NCBI GenBank assembly: GCA_003049485.1
Contig: PYST01000160.1
Span: forward strand, 1-64,000
DNA from: Ophioceras dolichostomum
Taxonomy: Eukaryota > Ascomycota > Sordariomycetes > Magnaporthales > Ophioceraceae
DNA: 64,000 nt
Direction: 5' to 3'
A program made the position numbers and the translations under genes. The notes under the pieces are model-generated. The model was not told the DNA's origin. It saw only the letters and a list, made by a program, of their open reading frames with translations, and made no database searches. Shown here piece by piece: positions 1 to 12,928 of the stretch (the stretch's first letter is position 1; each line of letters opens with the position of its first letter).

Positions 1-639
1 TGTCAAAATCTTTTTTTTCATTTTGCTACCCCTTGTGGTGCATGGTGGCCCAGATCTAGGTGCGGCCCACTACCGGGTCAGGGGCTCTACTTGAGCGTTC
101 ATGCTCAAGGTGATGATTGAATGGAACGAATGAGGGGTTGATCGTGGGGAGTTCTGACGAGGTCCAGACGCCGCTTCCGTAGCCCGTGCCGTTCAACCCG
201 AGATTTCAATGTCATGACCGCTCAACAAATCGCTGAACGGCATGAACGAAATAAAAGGCGTTCCAAAACTAAAGCCCAGCATTCCAAGAGCTCCAAGGCT
301 TCCCAAGCCTCTTTCCCGGTCGTTTGAGAAGCCGACCAACACCACGGTTGGGACTGATTAGAGGGGTGCACGGGCCAGTCTAGCAGAGTGAGCAGGGATC
401 TTGTGGAGCCTTCACCCCCTGTAAATGACGTGTGCGCGCCGCTAGCCATCGGGCTTGGAGGGGTAACCAAGCGCGCTCCTTCAGCTGCGACTCGGGAGGC
501 TGTCAGCTTTGCAAGTTAACCTCTTTAACCCCCACGATCTGACAGACTTCCCTCAACGGCGCGCCAGCCATCGATGGACTTGACATCCAGTCGTTGATCT
601 CCGTCGATATTGAGGGATCGAACAATAGCAGCCGGCGTA
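1..639. other. Upstream region of the Sro7 homologue, no gene seen
   Basis: No reading frame here has coding-like codon use or a recognisable motif. It should contain the promoter and 5' UTR of the gene that starts at 640. No tRNA or repeat was seen. Confidence 0.5.
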
Positions 640-3600
640 ATGGCGAGCTTTCTTCGAGGTAAGCAGGCGGGCATGCAAAATGACCTGTCAGCTGCCATCC
701 TGCCACATCTCTTCGCGCCGGACGAGCAGAGCCGATATGGCATCAACTCCCAAATAAGGTGAGACGTTACCTTTCCTCTGCCGACGCCCCCTGATAGCCT
801 CGTGTGCTTGTGGTACTGTACTGACCCTGTCTCCAACGAACGTTGATCCAGTTGTATCGCGTACGACCCTGTGCAGTCCCTGATCGCAGTGGGCACGAGC
901 GAGTCCAAGTTCGGCGGCGGCAAGATTTACATCTTCGGACAACAGCGCGTGGAGAAGTTCATACAGCCACCCCGGCAGGTCTCTATTCGATTCCTGCAGT
1001 TCGTGGGCGGCGACAGGCTGGTGAGCCTCGACTCGCGCTGCGAGCTCACCGTGTGGGACCTCAACACGGCTGAGCGGGTCTCTGGGTATGGAAACACCGG
1101 CGCAGTGGCAGTCATGGTGACGGATCCGATGCTGGATTGGGTACTCCTGGGACTGGTCTCAGGAGACGTCATGGCCTTCGACCTAGACCGCGGCCGCATG
1201 TCCTCGAACTTCCGTCTGCCCAACTTCTGGAAACAAAGAGATCCTCGCGCCCGCCTGCCGAACATGGTCTCTATGCAGATGCATCCGCGCGACATGGGCA
1301 AGCTGCTGATCGGATACAACCACGGCGCCGTCATCTACTCGATCAAGCAGGCCCAGCCGACTTGCTTCTTCGAGTACGAGCTGCAGCCAGGAGCACCGGG
1401 CGGCAACGGGGACAAGATCGACACAGTGCGGAAACCGAGGGTCATGCAGGCGGTGTGGCATCCTACCGGAACATTCGTCCTCACCGCCCATGACGACGGC
1501 AGCCTCGTCTTCTGGGACCCTAAGGACGGTCGTGTTGTGGCTGCGCGGTCGTTGTACGACACAAACGTTGACAAGCCGATATCTGGACCCTCACCACGGA
1601 AGCTTCTCGAGCCATACGTCCGTATCACATGGTGCTGCAAGGAGAACCCAGATGACACGGCCCTACTCATCGCTGGCGGCCTGGCCGTCGACGCGCCCGA
1701 AAAGGGGCTGACCTTCCTCGAGCTGGGCCCCACACCGCTCTACGCTACCTCTTCATGGCAGGTGCTCGCCGACCATTTTAACGGCAGGCGGCAGCACCTC
1801 CTGCAAAGCCCGCCTGGTACCAACATCACACAGTTCTACCTCGTGCCCCGCCGCTCGCCCTATTTCGACTACGCGCAGGATCCCATCGCCATCTTCACTC
1901 TCCTCACCTCTGGCGAGATGCTCACCATGAGCTTTCCCTCAGGCTATCCCATCTCGCCGACCAACCAACTCCACCCGTCCCTCTCGTTCGTGCACCCGTT
2001 CGTCCTCAAGGTCGCGGTCTCGACCCTCACTAAGGAGAGGTGGGGCATAATGATCGAGACGCGGAATCAGGGCGAGCCGATCCTGAAAGGCGGCGCGACG
2101 GGATCGAAACTCCGCCGTAGGTACGAAGGGCGCAACATCTTGCAAGTGGCGCATGCAGACGGCACAGTGCGCCTCTGGGATGCGGGCCACGGCGACCAGC
2201 TCGATAACTGCACCATGTGCCAGGTGGACGTCGCGCGCGCCACAGGCAGGTTCGACAACGTCGAGGTTACGGCCATGGCGCTCGGTTCCAACACGGGCGA
2301 GTTCGCCGCGGGGACTCGGTCCGGCGAGGTCGTCATCTACCGCTGGGGCGGGAACCGGCACTACGGCCGCGACGACAGGCCGCCGGTGGAAGACCAGGCT
2401 GAGCCGCCGAAGCCCGGGACGCTGGTAGACATCGCCCATAGAGCAGAGCCCGCGCTCAGGGACGGGCTGCAGCCCTTTGCACTCTACCAGATGCTGCAGG
2501 GCCCCATCACGGCGGTGCAGGTTTCGGACGTCGGGTTCGTTGCGGCCGGGTCCGAGAACGGCTTCATCACCATCATCGACCTGCGCGGACCCGCCGTCAT
2601 CCTGCAGTCGTCGATCGGCGAGTTCCAGAAGCAGGAGAAGCGCAGCTCCTTCATGCGGGGCCACTCGTCGAGCTCGTCCTCGGGGGGCGGCAAGGTCGGT
2701 GGTGACTGGCCGACCGTGATCGAGTTCGGCGTCATGACCCTGGAGGGGGACTCGTACTCCAGCATCGCGTGCTTCGTGGGCACGAACGCCGGGAAGGTGG
2801 CCACCTTCAAGCTGCTGCCCGCGAACGGCGGGGGCTACTCGGCCCAGCTCGCGGGCTGCGTCAGCTTCGGCGACAAGATCATCAGCATAAGCCCCATCGT
2901 CGCGGACACGGGCAAGCCGGCGGCTGCGACGGGGGAGGTGGTTGCTGGGTTGAGAGGTGGCCTGCAGGTCAATGGCACGCTTGTTGTCGGTAAGTTTTTG
3001 GGATTGAGATCAGCCATATTCTCTTCTCGCTTCCAAACCACCCTGTCTATCCCTACTAAAATAAAAGGCTTGGCTCAACTGACCATTGTAACGTATGTAT
3101 GTATGCATCACAGCAACGCAAACCGAGATCCGCGTCTTCAAGCCCGCCACAAACAAGGGCGCCTCGAAGTCCTTCGACGACGTCTTCTGCGACGCGGCGT
3201 GCGTCACTGAGTTCGAGCTGCACGGCTTCGCGCTCGTCGGCGTCTTCGGCGACCGCACCGCCAGGGCCTTCTCCCTCCCCGGGCTGAAGGAGATCAACAA
3301 GGTCCCGCTGAACATGCTCGACCCGTCCCGCACCACCAGCTCCGTGGTGGCGCCCACGGGCGACATCTTCGGCTGGGCGGGCCCCTCGGAGCTGGTCGTG
3401 ATACCCTGCTGGGGCACGGGATTGGGCCTGCGAAACTCGGACGACACGATGGTCAACCCGGCCCTGCTGGCCGTGCCGCCGAGGCCGACCATCAGCAACA
3501 TGCAGTGGATCAGCGGCACGCAGCATGTCTCGCCGTCGGACCTGGACGTGCTCATCGGGGGGCCGGATAGGCCGCCTAGCAAGAGGATGTTGGAGGCTTC

Positions 3601-3862
3601 TGCGGAGGAGGCTAGGCTTGCGAAATCCGGTGGTGGTGGTGGTGGGGCTGGGGGAAGTGGAAGTGGCAGTCAACAGCAGGAGGGTTGGGGGGATTACCTG
3701 ACGAGGCAGTTGAACGAGCGGACGGAGAAGCTGAATATCATGGGGGACTCGATGGATAATCTGCAGAGCAGCAGCCAGAGGTGGGCGGATGACACGAGCA
3801 AGTTTGTGGGGAAGCAGAAGAGGAATTTGGTGCTTGGGTCGTTGAAGAGCAAGTTTTTGTGA
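640..3862 (+). CDS. Sro7/Sro77 (Lgl/tomosyn family) WD40 exocytosis protein
   Basis: Exons 640-758, 852-2989 and 3114-3862 encode 1001 aa, close to yeast Sro7 in length. The short first exon is fixed by conservation: it ends in GINSQI and phase joins it to CIAYDPVQSLIAVGT, the hallmark N-terminus of the family. A series of WD40-type blades follows (for example LTVWDLN, LVFWDPKDG, VRLWDAG, FITIIDLRG). The C-terminus, after a Gly/Ser-rich linker near residue 930, has the amphipathic R-SNARE-like tail (LTRQLNERTEKL, DNLQSSSQRWADDTSKF). In the family this tail folds back on the propellers, and the protein acts at the plasma membrane with the exocyst, the Rab Sec4 and the Sec9 SNARE in polarised secretion. 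Family assignment is firm. Which yeast paralogue it matches is not resolvable, since filamentous fungi usually have one copy. Nothing is broken. Confidence 0.93.
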
Positions 3863-5262
3863 GGAGGACAAGTCGAAATTTGCCTGTTATTTTCCATGGG
3901 ATTACTCCTTAGTTGCTGTCCTTCAGTGTTTGCTTTCTTCTCGTTGTATTCCCCCTTTTATGGTAGGTATTTTGGGTTATGATCCTGGATAAAAATCCAG
4001 ACAAGAGAGAGATTGATGGAGGGAGAGGTTTGCCATCATCATTCGCCGCCAAAACTTATCCCATCTCTCAGTCTTCTGTCTGTCCATCTTACCGCCAACT
4101 TTGGGTATTCTACTTCTTCTAGCAATCTCTCTCTCCTTTTTGTTTTCAAGATGGGCGTTGATTTGACATGTGGGTCAGCTAGGTAGTCCCAAGGCTGGCG
4201 TAAGTCAGTCAGTTCTTTGTGATCCCCTGCGATCCCCTTCCATTCCTTCATCAGTGTGAGTGGCTGCCTCTGTGTACCAGGTTGGTTTTGCGTCACCGCG
4301 GAGCAGGTTCGTCCACGCTAGCTGCCGGTTCTTCCCTTCCTATTCTCTCGCATCCTTCGCGTGATGCAGCAGCGCGGCGAGGCGGCTGTCAAAAGGGGCT
4401 GATGATGGTGGGAGACTACTTACCCACCCTAGTTTGCCTAGCATCAAACAACCTTTTTTGGTCTCGCGTGTGTGGCGCGTGGCATAGAGAAAGAAGGTAG
4501 TGAGAGAAATCGTGATAGTTGGACGGACTCGTTTCAGCTGCGTTCGCTCGCTTCACAACACTTTTCGGGCCGATGACTGGGTAGTGAACTCGGGACTTAC
4601 GTCCGCCCACACTCATTTCAAGCTACAAATAGGCCGTTGTGGGTTTTCTCTGTTGTGTGCGACTCTCCTCTTGCGGCAGAGAAAATGTATGTTAGAATGG
4701 AGGTATCGAGGGGCACCTCAATTATTCTCTCGCACTTCCCCCCTTCGCTGTCCGTTTCTTGCCCTGCAAACTCACTTATTTACCTAGTTTTGAGTTTCTG
4801 CGCTAAGGGCCTCTTGTCGAATAAAGACGAGGAAGAGAGCGAGCAAGTCCGCATACTTTTGAGACAACGGCATCGTCGTTGCGGTCGTGTCACCTTGCCC
4901 ATCACTCAGTCAGCCCGGACCATCTAGGCGATGAATGTAGGTATGTAGCCTGCCTGGCTACAGCAGACGACAACGCCGAACTCTCTGTCCCTGTACGACG
5001 ATGCCAAGGATCGGCGTGAAACTCGGTCATTTTATGACGGCCGACTGCATGCCTCTTGTCCTCTTCTTCGAGGAAAAGGAGAGATGATGTGGGCACGCCC
5101 TCAACACGCCCACGACAACGACACTCCTACTTGGCCCCTGTCTACCGAATGGTGGCGGTCACAGCTTTTCTTCAGGCTGGATCAAGTTGGGTGGGAAAGT
5201 GGGCAACAAAAGCAGTCCACGAATCATCACTGAGCTCTTGCGGCCGTCAGAGGCCGCCCCCG

Positions 5263-5294
<32 letters not shown>
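5263..5294. repeat. (CCTG)n tetranucleotide microsatellite
   Basis: About seven to eight tandem CCTG units, ending in an imperfect CTGT unit, in the non-coding block. Confidence 0.85.
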
Positions 5295-5296
<2 letters not shown>

Positions 5297-7872
5297 TGCT
5301 GTGTGTTTCGGGGGACCGAGGCGGTGTGCATGCATTTGTTAGAGACAATTTTGACCTGGTGGTGTATGGATGGATATATCGGTGATTGATCGGTGATGCT
5401 GATGGTGATGGAGTGGCGGCCCTTTAGAAGATTGGAGGGGGAAAGGGGGGTGGGGGCGGACTGCAGAGTCGAGTGGTATTGGGAGGTCAGCCCAGACATT
5501 CTTGATGATGGTGGGCTTGATGGCGATCTGTTGCTGGCCGACGTGTTGCTTGTTCGAAGGGGTTGGCGAACCCCAGAGGTGTGTTTACCTAGGTGGGTGA
5601 TGGGCAGGTATGAATGCTTGGTGTGATATTGTGCGAGGTCAAACCTGCCTTACCTACCCGAGTATCACATCGCCCAGAGTTCAGTATTGCTAACTTGCTG
5701 TCAAACGCGCACGGTTGCCAGTCCTCATGCCTGCCCCAACCCCAGGAGAGTTAAGGGATCATCACGGTTAGGAAGCGGCTCTGGGCGCCAACGCTCGCGG
5801 TGAGTCCCGAGGAGCTCCGTGCCCTCACCGGTCGAGTGATGACTGGGTACCGAGGTACCTGAGTACCTAGGTAGTCACCATGATGGACCAGGCCAGACGA
5901 TATATCCCGAAGGCGTCTATACGCGGAGAGGATCAGCTGGTGTTGATCCAATAGCCTAACTTAATCCACTCCGGGCGCGACATGAATCCCAATTCATCGG
6001 TAGCGCGCGGGGATTTGATATCTACCTCGGAAGGCGGGCGTGTCTCGAGGACCCCGAGGATAGGATTGAAGCTCATGGTTAAATGGTTAATGCTAGTGTG
6101 CGAGTCTGCGAGTTTGGTTGGCTGCCTCAGTTCGCTTGGACTCGCCCGACGCCATCCGTATTAGACTGTAACTGAGCTGGCACATGCCAGACAACTCGAC
6201 GTGGTAAATAGCATCGGCCGAGATGCACCTGGTCCAGCATAGACTAGGACAAACGGAAGTGATGTGGTGGACAGGAAGATGGCCATGGGTTGTGGGGTCT
6301 TTGAGCAGGGTGGAATGCGAGTGAGGATGAATGGTCGGTCGGTCAAGGTTGTAGCCGTCTCCCGTTCTTGTCCACGACGGACGGGTCTGCTCCTCCTCCC
6401 TTCATCAACCCCGGATTAATTCGACATGCGCTTTGGAGAGCACAGAACTGCCCCGTACAATGCCTGGTCAGGTGGATTGGACGGCCACAAAGAGAGAGTT
6501 GTGATGGCCGTTGCTTGTGCGAAGCCACCACAGTCCGGAAGAGGTCGTACGTTAACAGTCATTAGAGAGAGATTGTTCTTTTTTACTTTTTGCCTCGGTG
6601 TGTCAGTAGACTAATGTCTCATGCAAGGGGGACAGGAAAGACGACGAGTGAAAAGACGAATAGACAGAGGGTTGGGAGTGATCGAGGCATTGAGAACAAT
6701 TGACCCTTTTTTTTCGTGCAGCTACTGCTGCCAAGAAAGGCTTCCAGTCGATAAGTTCGGACCATAACGCCTCTTTGGGTTGGCGAGGCCGCTGCTATTC
6801 TGCTTGGCGCGTCAAAAAAAGCCTCTTGCTCGTACTTGCTTTTGGGAGCGCCGATGGTCAGCTCTTTCTTGGCTTGGGGTCACTCGATCGGTGTGTTGTC
6901 GCGAGGAGTTGCACCTTTTTCTTTTTCTCCGTGCGAGTCTAGCTCTGAGTTCGGTCCCGTTACTGCTCCGTCTTTGATCGTCCTCCGCACCCGCAGTCAC
7001 ACTTAACCGACTTGGGTTGGACGTGATTTTCAGCCTCCCGAAACATTTCTGTGTTCACTCTCATGGGACGCAGCATCGCTCGTACAACTAGAATACGACG
7101 TACGAAGCGAGAAGCCGATCCTTATTATTTGTCAATAACTTACTGTTTTTCTCACTGTTCTTTTGTTTTTGTTCTTCGTATCATTTATCTTTTGCTGGTC
7201 CAACATGCACCACGCTCATGTCACGTAAAGAATTCACAAGGTTTGACAGTGATGCCACTCATCGAGTTCATCACCATCACACTGCACAATGCCCGGATGA
7301 AGCCGAAAAAATATGAGCTTTCACGTAACAACGACCTAGTGCCACGACGTTATGTGTACTTCGCAGTCAACTCCCTACCTATGAAAATTGTCAGGATAGT
7401 TCCTCTTCATAGGACCGGATTTGGACGCCTGCATATCAGTCTAACCACCGCCGCCCCTGCTGGGTGGCACGTTGAACACATAATCACCACATTCGAAATC
7501 CCATCTGTCCCTCATCATGGGAACATGCATAGAAGGCAGACCGCACGAGCGCACACGCACAGAAAACGAGAGAGGGCCCTTTTTGCGATTATTGATACAA
7601 AAAGGGACAAGAACTTAATCTACTACATCACGATTCCAATGCCGGGACTCTTCCCACCCCCATCTCCCCTCTAGCCCCTCGAGCTACTCTCCTCATCCCC
7701 TCCTCCACTTCCAAGTCCTCCACTGCTCTCGCCTCTTAATTCGACCAATACCGTCGGAGGTGTAAGCGAACGCGGCTAGACCGCCCACCAAAATTTGCGG
7801 TCAGCTGTTTCGGCGGGCGACATTCCTCTTGCGGCAGTTGTCTATCTGGTGGTGCGGTTGGAGTTCGGTTGG

Positions 7873-7893
7873 AGTCGAGTCGAGTCGAGTCGA
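7873..7893. repeat. (GTCGA)n pentanucleotide repeat
   Basis: Four tandem AGTCG/GTCGA units in non-coding sequence. Confidence 0.8.
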
Positions 7894-9470
7894 CAGGGGT
7901 GAGCAAATTAGATGGTGGCCAGGCAGTTCACCCGGCAAAAGGCTCAGCTGGACTCGACTCGCAAGCTTCCCCTCGGCAAAGCTGGCAGAGAGAAGATGTG
8001 GGAAGCTTCCCCTCAACAACCTAGGTATTTTCCTGATGCCGGCCGCATGCGTGCTGCTTTAGCGGCGGGCCATGGGGATGAAGGGGCGTGGAAAGCATGG
8101 GTAGTAGGTGGGCGAGCCACTTCCCGGCCTGACCTAAGGCGCCCGTTGTAACCCCCCGCACGACGCTAGATTGTAACCCCGCAGCCCCGGATGGCGGGCG
8201 ACCAGGCTTAAGCCCAGTTGGGATTTGCCAATCGGCGTTCGAGATCTGGGGTCACTTGGGGTCTTGAGAGGCTGGCGAGGGGGAAACGCCGAAATCGAAT
8301 GCAAGTGGCCACTTACATCAGACGGCATCAAACACACCAAGAGGCGCCACTCCCGAACCTACTACGCACGTTTGAACCTTCCATGCTTCCTTCTTCGAGG
8401 TGGGATGGATGGTCGCTCGTAACGATGCCTGCATCCATCCTCTATCGATGATCATCAACCACACTCGTTGAGCTGACTGACAATGCCCGGCGCACAGGTA
8501 CTACCCACCGACCCACGCTCGAAACCGCCACTCAAGCGGCCGTTTTTAGTTTGCGTCGTTCAGTTTTCTCTGCCATAGAACCTGTCAACCTGCTCAGGGG
8601 CTTCTCTTCCCTGCTCGGGCTAGCGCGACAAGCCATCATCACATCTCGACCCCATCTGCCCATCTATCTCTGTCCCCTCACATCAGACCGCCCAGGTATT
8701 TTTTTTGGCACAAGGCCAAGGCCGAGGATGTGAAGGAAGAGAGGGGGGATAGTGGACCTCGGAGCGGGCATCACGAAGTACGGGCGTGACTAGAGCGAGG
8801 TGTGCGCACAACGAGAGGATGGACTTTGGGAAAATGAGCAATGAGAGGAGAGGGAAGTGGCCAAAGCTGGGGCTGGAAAGCAAGCCCGAAAAATGACAGG
8901 GTGTGTGTTGTTTGTCGCACATGCACATGATGCCACGCAACACCGAGCCGAGAGAATTTCCTTGTCCTACCTTACCCTTGGGATGGGGTGGGATGGTTGG
9001 ATGGACACCTGCCTAAGGAGACCAGACTGCAGACCGATGATCAAAGCTGCTGGGCTGCAGAACTGGAGGAGATTGGCTGGAGCCGAACGAGACCGAGACC
9101 TCGGGCTTCCAGTCGCGCTGCATTTTTTTCCTTTCCCTGCCGTAGCAACCATACCATCCTTACCACCCTGACCTGCGAGAGAGGAAGAGAGAACAAGTGA
9201 GAGACAAGGGACAAGGAAGGACAAGGAATCTCAGGTAGGATCGACGAGGCATGGAGATGGGCCGACCGCAAAGTGAAGGCAAGGGAGCACCACGCACTTG
9301 CCATACATAAGGTTCGGGCCTGTCCCATCGACCGTCTCTTTTCCTCGTCACTCCCCGGGCTCAAGCTTGACGGGAAGCTTGCTTGCTCTGCTTTGCTTTT
9401 GTACGCACTTGTGTGCAGTTCAGATACAACGTACACACGCGTCCACTGGTGCTTCTCATTATTTTTTAAT

Positions 9471-9558
9471 ATCGCCACTTGACACTGGACCCTCCTCCCC
9501 CCCTCCCCCCCCCNATCGCCACTTGCCACTGGCCCCTCCTCCCCCCCTCCCCCCCCCC
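9471..9558. repeat. Near-identical 43-44 bp direct duplication separated by an N
   Basis: Copy 1 (9471-9513) begins ATCGCCACTTGACACTGG and ends in a C-run. One N follows at 9514, then copy 2 (9515-9558) begins ATCGCCACTTGCCACTGG and ends in a similar C-run. The two copies differ at only a few positions. Such a junction is typical of two read ends joined at an unresolved homopolymer, so it may be an assembly artefact rather than a true tandem duplication. Confidence 0.75.
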
Positions 9559-9575
9559 GCCTGTCCTATTCCTGG

Positions 9576-9612
9576 CCCTGTCCCTGTCCCTGTCCCCGTC
9601 CCTGTCCCTGCC
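9576..9612. repeat. (CCTGTC)n hexanucleotide repeat
   Basis: Five to six CTGTCC-type units, some with CCGTCC variation, just downstream of the duplicated block and about 600 bp before the MFS start codon. Confidence 0.8.
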
Positions 9613-10219
9613 CGCTCACTCACCCGGGCACGTCTACTCAACTTTCCGTCCCAACATTTATATCTTTCGTCCCATTTGCCGTTTTGCTTTTGCCGTGGAA
9701 CCTCCCTCAACTTCGTCCTCTCACCTTGCTTTAGTGGGCGGTGGTGCAGCCAGGTTGCTTTTCTTGCTTGTGCTGTTCCCGTCCTCCTTCTCCGTTTCTC
9801 TCGTATCATCGTGGTTGAAACGCTGCGACCAACTACAGAAGAGGAAGGAGGGAAGTGCAACAGAGACTGATTACATGCACACGGACTCGACCACCCAGCT
9901 GTGCGAGAAGCATTGGTCACCTTCAATCTCTTTGCGGCCTGGGTAGCAGCTCACTCCCCCCTTTTTGCTGTACCGGCCGTACCTACCGTCGGGTTGTGTG
10001 TCGGCGTGTGTACCTGAGCGACCAGAATCTGGCAGGAGCGGGCACTTGTACATATATTCAAGGAAGGAAGAAGCCCGCCCTATCCCCCCCCCTTCCACCT
10101 TTCCTCCTTCACCTCCACGTCCACCTTTTCTTCTTCTCTTCAACGTCGGCTCGGCGAGCGAACGCGATCTGATCCTCAAAATTCAAGCAAATCCTTCTCG
10201 GAACTCGAGCGGAGAAAAG

Positions 10220-12561
10220 ATGGGATCCCAAGACTCCGACAAAGAGAATAGAGTGGATGGCGAGATCGGCGTCGACAAGGTCGAGTCTGGCGCGACCTCG
10301 CACAATGCCATCCACTCGGGCGACCTCAAGATTGCGCCGAGCGACTTCGGCTTCACTCCCGAGGAGGAGCGCGCCATCAAGCGCCACATCGACTTCCGCC
10401 TCGTCACGACCGTCGGGCTGATGTACTGCGTGTCGCTAATGGACCGCACCAACCTCGGCGCTGCTATGATCGCGGGGATGAGAGAGGACCTTGGCCTGGC
10501 CATTGGCGACAGATACGTATGTGCATTTTCCCTCTTTGTGTTTTGTCTCCCGTCGTCGACTCCTCTCGCCTCGCACGAGGACTTGATGGGGAAGAAAATG
10601 CACGAGTGGAAACAGTGTCATAGACAGACACTCACATCACTCTAGCATCACTCATCACAGCCACACCTTCCCCTGCCATCCCTCTGGAGATTTTCTAACT
10701 AAAAGGCATTCCTCCTCCAACCCCTTCAGAGCATCGCCACACTCGTCTTCTTCATCACATACATTATCGTACAGCCGCCTTCTACCATTCTCGTGCGCAA
10801 GATCGGCCCACGCATCCACCTAGCCGGCATCACGTTGGGATGGGGCGCTGTTATGATCGGCATGGGGTTCGTGAAGGATTGGGAGGCCTTGTCTGGTCTG
10901 CGCGTGCTACTTGGCGTGTTAGAAGCAGGATTCTTCCCTAGCTGTGTTTACCTGCTCAGCACGTGGTACACCCGATGTAAGTCTCCGCGCTGCTCCCCGT
11001 CCCCAACGATTTCCCAGCCATACGCCCCAGAAAAGCCTTGCTCGGCGATTACACGAGAACTAGCCGCTATAGGATCTAACGCTCCTCAACTTTGCAGACG
11101 AGGTCGGCCGTCGATACTCCGTGTTCTATCTCGTAGGGTGCGTAGCCTCGGCCTTCGCGGGCATCCTGGCCTTTGGTGTAAGTGTCCCTATTTTCACGCA
11201 ACACGGATGCCGCTCCGGCCGAACAACAGTCTTTCCGGGCAGTCTGTGTCTGGGTTCCTGAGGAATAGGTTACCAGCTAACGAAGGACCGTCTTGAACGA
11301 CAGTTAATGCAAATGAAAGGGCTGTCGGGCCTCAATGGGTGAGTGATGGTCTCTGCCATTCCGTTACCATGCCCTTTCTCATCTAATTGCCTCTTTTACC
11401 ACAAAGCTAACGAGCCCGATCTCCCTTCCATACAGTTGGCGCTGGATCTTCATCATAGAGGGGGTCATTACCTGCCTCCTCGCCATCGCCGGTTACTGGC
11501 TTCTCGTCGACTTCCCAGACTCTAAACGCGCCAACTGGCGCTTCCTCGGCGAGCGCGAGCGGGCTTGGATCGTAGCCCGCGTGAACGCTGATCGCGGCGA
11601 CGCCAAAGTGCACGCCTTCAGCTGGGCAAAGTTCCTGAAGCCCGGCTACGACTTCAAGGTCTGGCTGTACGCCATGATCTTCTTCAACACCACCACCATA
11701 ACCTACTCACTCGCCTTCTTCATGCCGATTATCCTGTATAACAGCCTGGGTTTCGACCAGGGCCAGTCGCAGTGTCTGGTGGCTCCTCCCTATGCCTTCG
11801 CGGGGATCGTCATGTGGACTGGGTCTTGGATAGGAGACAAGTACCGAATCCGCGGGCCGATCATCATCTTCAACATGATTCTCTGCATCATCGGGCTGCC
11901 CATTCTCGGCTTCCATCCGGACCCGAAGGTTCGGTACTTCGGCATTTTCCTCGTAACGGCCGGCGCCAACGCGAACGTTCCGGCCACCATGGCCTACCAG
12001 GCCAACAACATCCGTGGCCAATGGAAGCGCGCTCTGTGCAGCGCCACTCTCGTCGCGTTTGGAGGCATCGGTGGCATTGCGGGAAGCTTGGTGTTCAGGT
12101 TTGTTGTTTCCTTTTTTATCTCCCCACGTCTCCACCTTGCTTCTCGGTCCGAACTCCCCTCCCCTCGGCCGACGGGGATTCTGGTCTGCTGTTCGAAGCA
12201 CACTCATGGCTAAATGGTGCGCAACGGCTACACTCTTTTTGAATAGGAGCATCGACTATCCACACTACCGACCAGGCATCTATGCCGGCATCGCCTGCTC
12301 TCTCCTTACGATTGTGTTGGTGATCGTCCTCAGCGTCGCCTTCCTCATCGAGAACAAGAAGGTGGAAAGGGGAGAGAAGGAGCTGGAGACCAGTGATGTC
12401 AGTCAAGGATTTACCCTCATTTCCCCCCTTGTCTATTTCCCTGTGATTACTGCTGTAACCACGGCTCCATGGCCCCGTCTCCAGAGAGGATGCCAGAAGA
12501 CTAACACGGGTTTCCACAACAGGGCGAGGAGTTCACACCGGGCTTCAAGTACACCTACTAG
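10220..12561 (+). CDS. MFS transporter, anion:cation symporter (Dal5/allantoate permease-like) family
   Basis: Seven exons: 10220-10516, 10730-10976, 11098-11177, 11304-11338, 11436-12098, 12247-12397 and 12523-12561, encoding 503 aa, the usual size for this family. The cytosolic N-terminus ends in ERAIKRHIDFRLV, followed by TM1 with the family signature MDRTNLGAA. LGVLEAGFFPSCVYLLSTWY is the TM4 region, and WRWIFIIEG marks the TM6 region. The second bundle includes IMTYSLAFF-like and GIPILG-like helices, and the tail ends in GEEFTPGFKYTY, a common terminus in the Dal5/nicotinate (Tna1)-type permeases. It should sit in the plasma membrane and import a small organic anion such as a vitamin, allantoate or a carboxylate. 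The substrate cannot be read from sequence. Exon 4 is only 35 nt, but phase and splice sites agree. Branch sites such as CTAAC near 10696 are visible. Confidence 0.9.
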
Positions 12562-12928
12562 AGATTTCCAGCGGCGACATATCCGCCCGTTTTCATTATC
12601 TAATATGGGCGCTTCCGTTGCATTTTCCAACAATCCGTAGCTTGTGCTTTTTTTTTCTCGCAGTTTTATGACGCTCCAATTACAGCAGCCAGTCCCCCTT
12701 ACGACGTTGCGTTTCATAACGATTCTTTGGGATGGGGAAATTATCAGTTAGCTAGGAGATACACCCACTTTCCCCGTATGAGGCGCCTCGAGCAGATTAT
12801 CTCTGGTGGTGACCAAAAGCGATGTGCTTGCCCAATGTACATCGCGCCTTGCCCTTTTTGCCCCCCTTTTCCTTCTCGTACCCAAACAGATATGTCTCTC
12901 GAACCCAACAAGGCCTCCACCTCAGCCT
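12562..12928. other. Convergent 3' region, no gene seen
   Basis: The gap lies between the convergent MFS gene and the small membrane protein gene and presumably holds both 3' UTRs. No structured terminator or repeat was recognised. Confidence 0.5.

Larger units (their letters stand above)
3863..10219. other. 6.4 kb intergenic block without a convincing gene
   Basis: Frames on both strands are short, overlap each other and lack GC3 bias or recognisable domains. The longest (7051-7674, +, 207 codons) is low in complexity and looks spurious. The block contains pyrimidine-rich tracts and several simple repeats, listed separately. Part is probably 3' UTR of the Sro7 gene and the promoter plus long 5' UTR of the MFS gene at 10220. 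A fast-evolving small gene or a lncRNA cannot be excluded. Confidence 0.5.

Noticed and set aside
1939..2664. 241-codon minus-strand open frame
   Set aside because: Antisense shadow of the Sro7 WD40 region.
7051..7674. 207-codon plus-strand open frame in the first gene-free block
   Set aside because: Mixed hydrophobic and basic low-complexity content, no codon bias and no family resemblance. Most likely chance, though RNA-seq could revive it.
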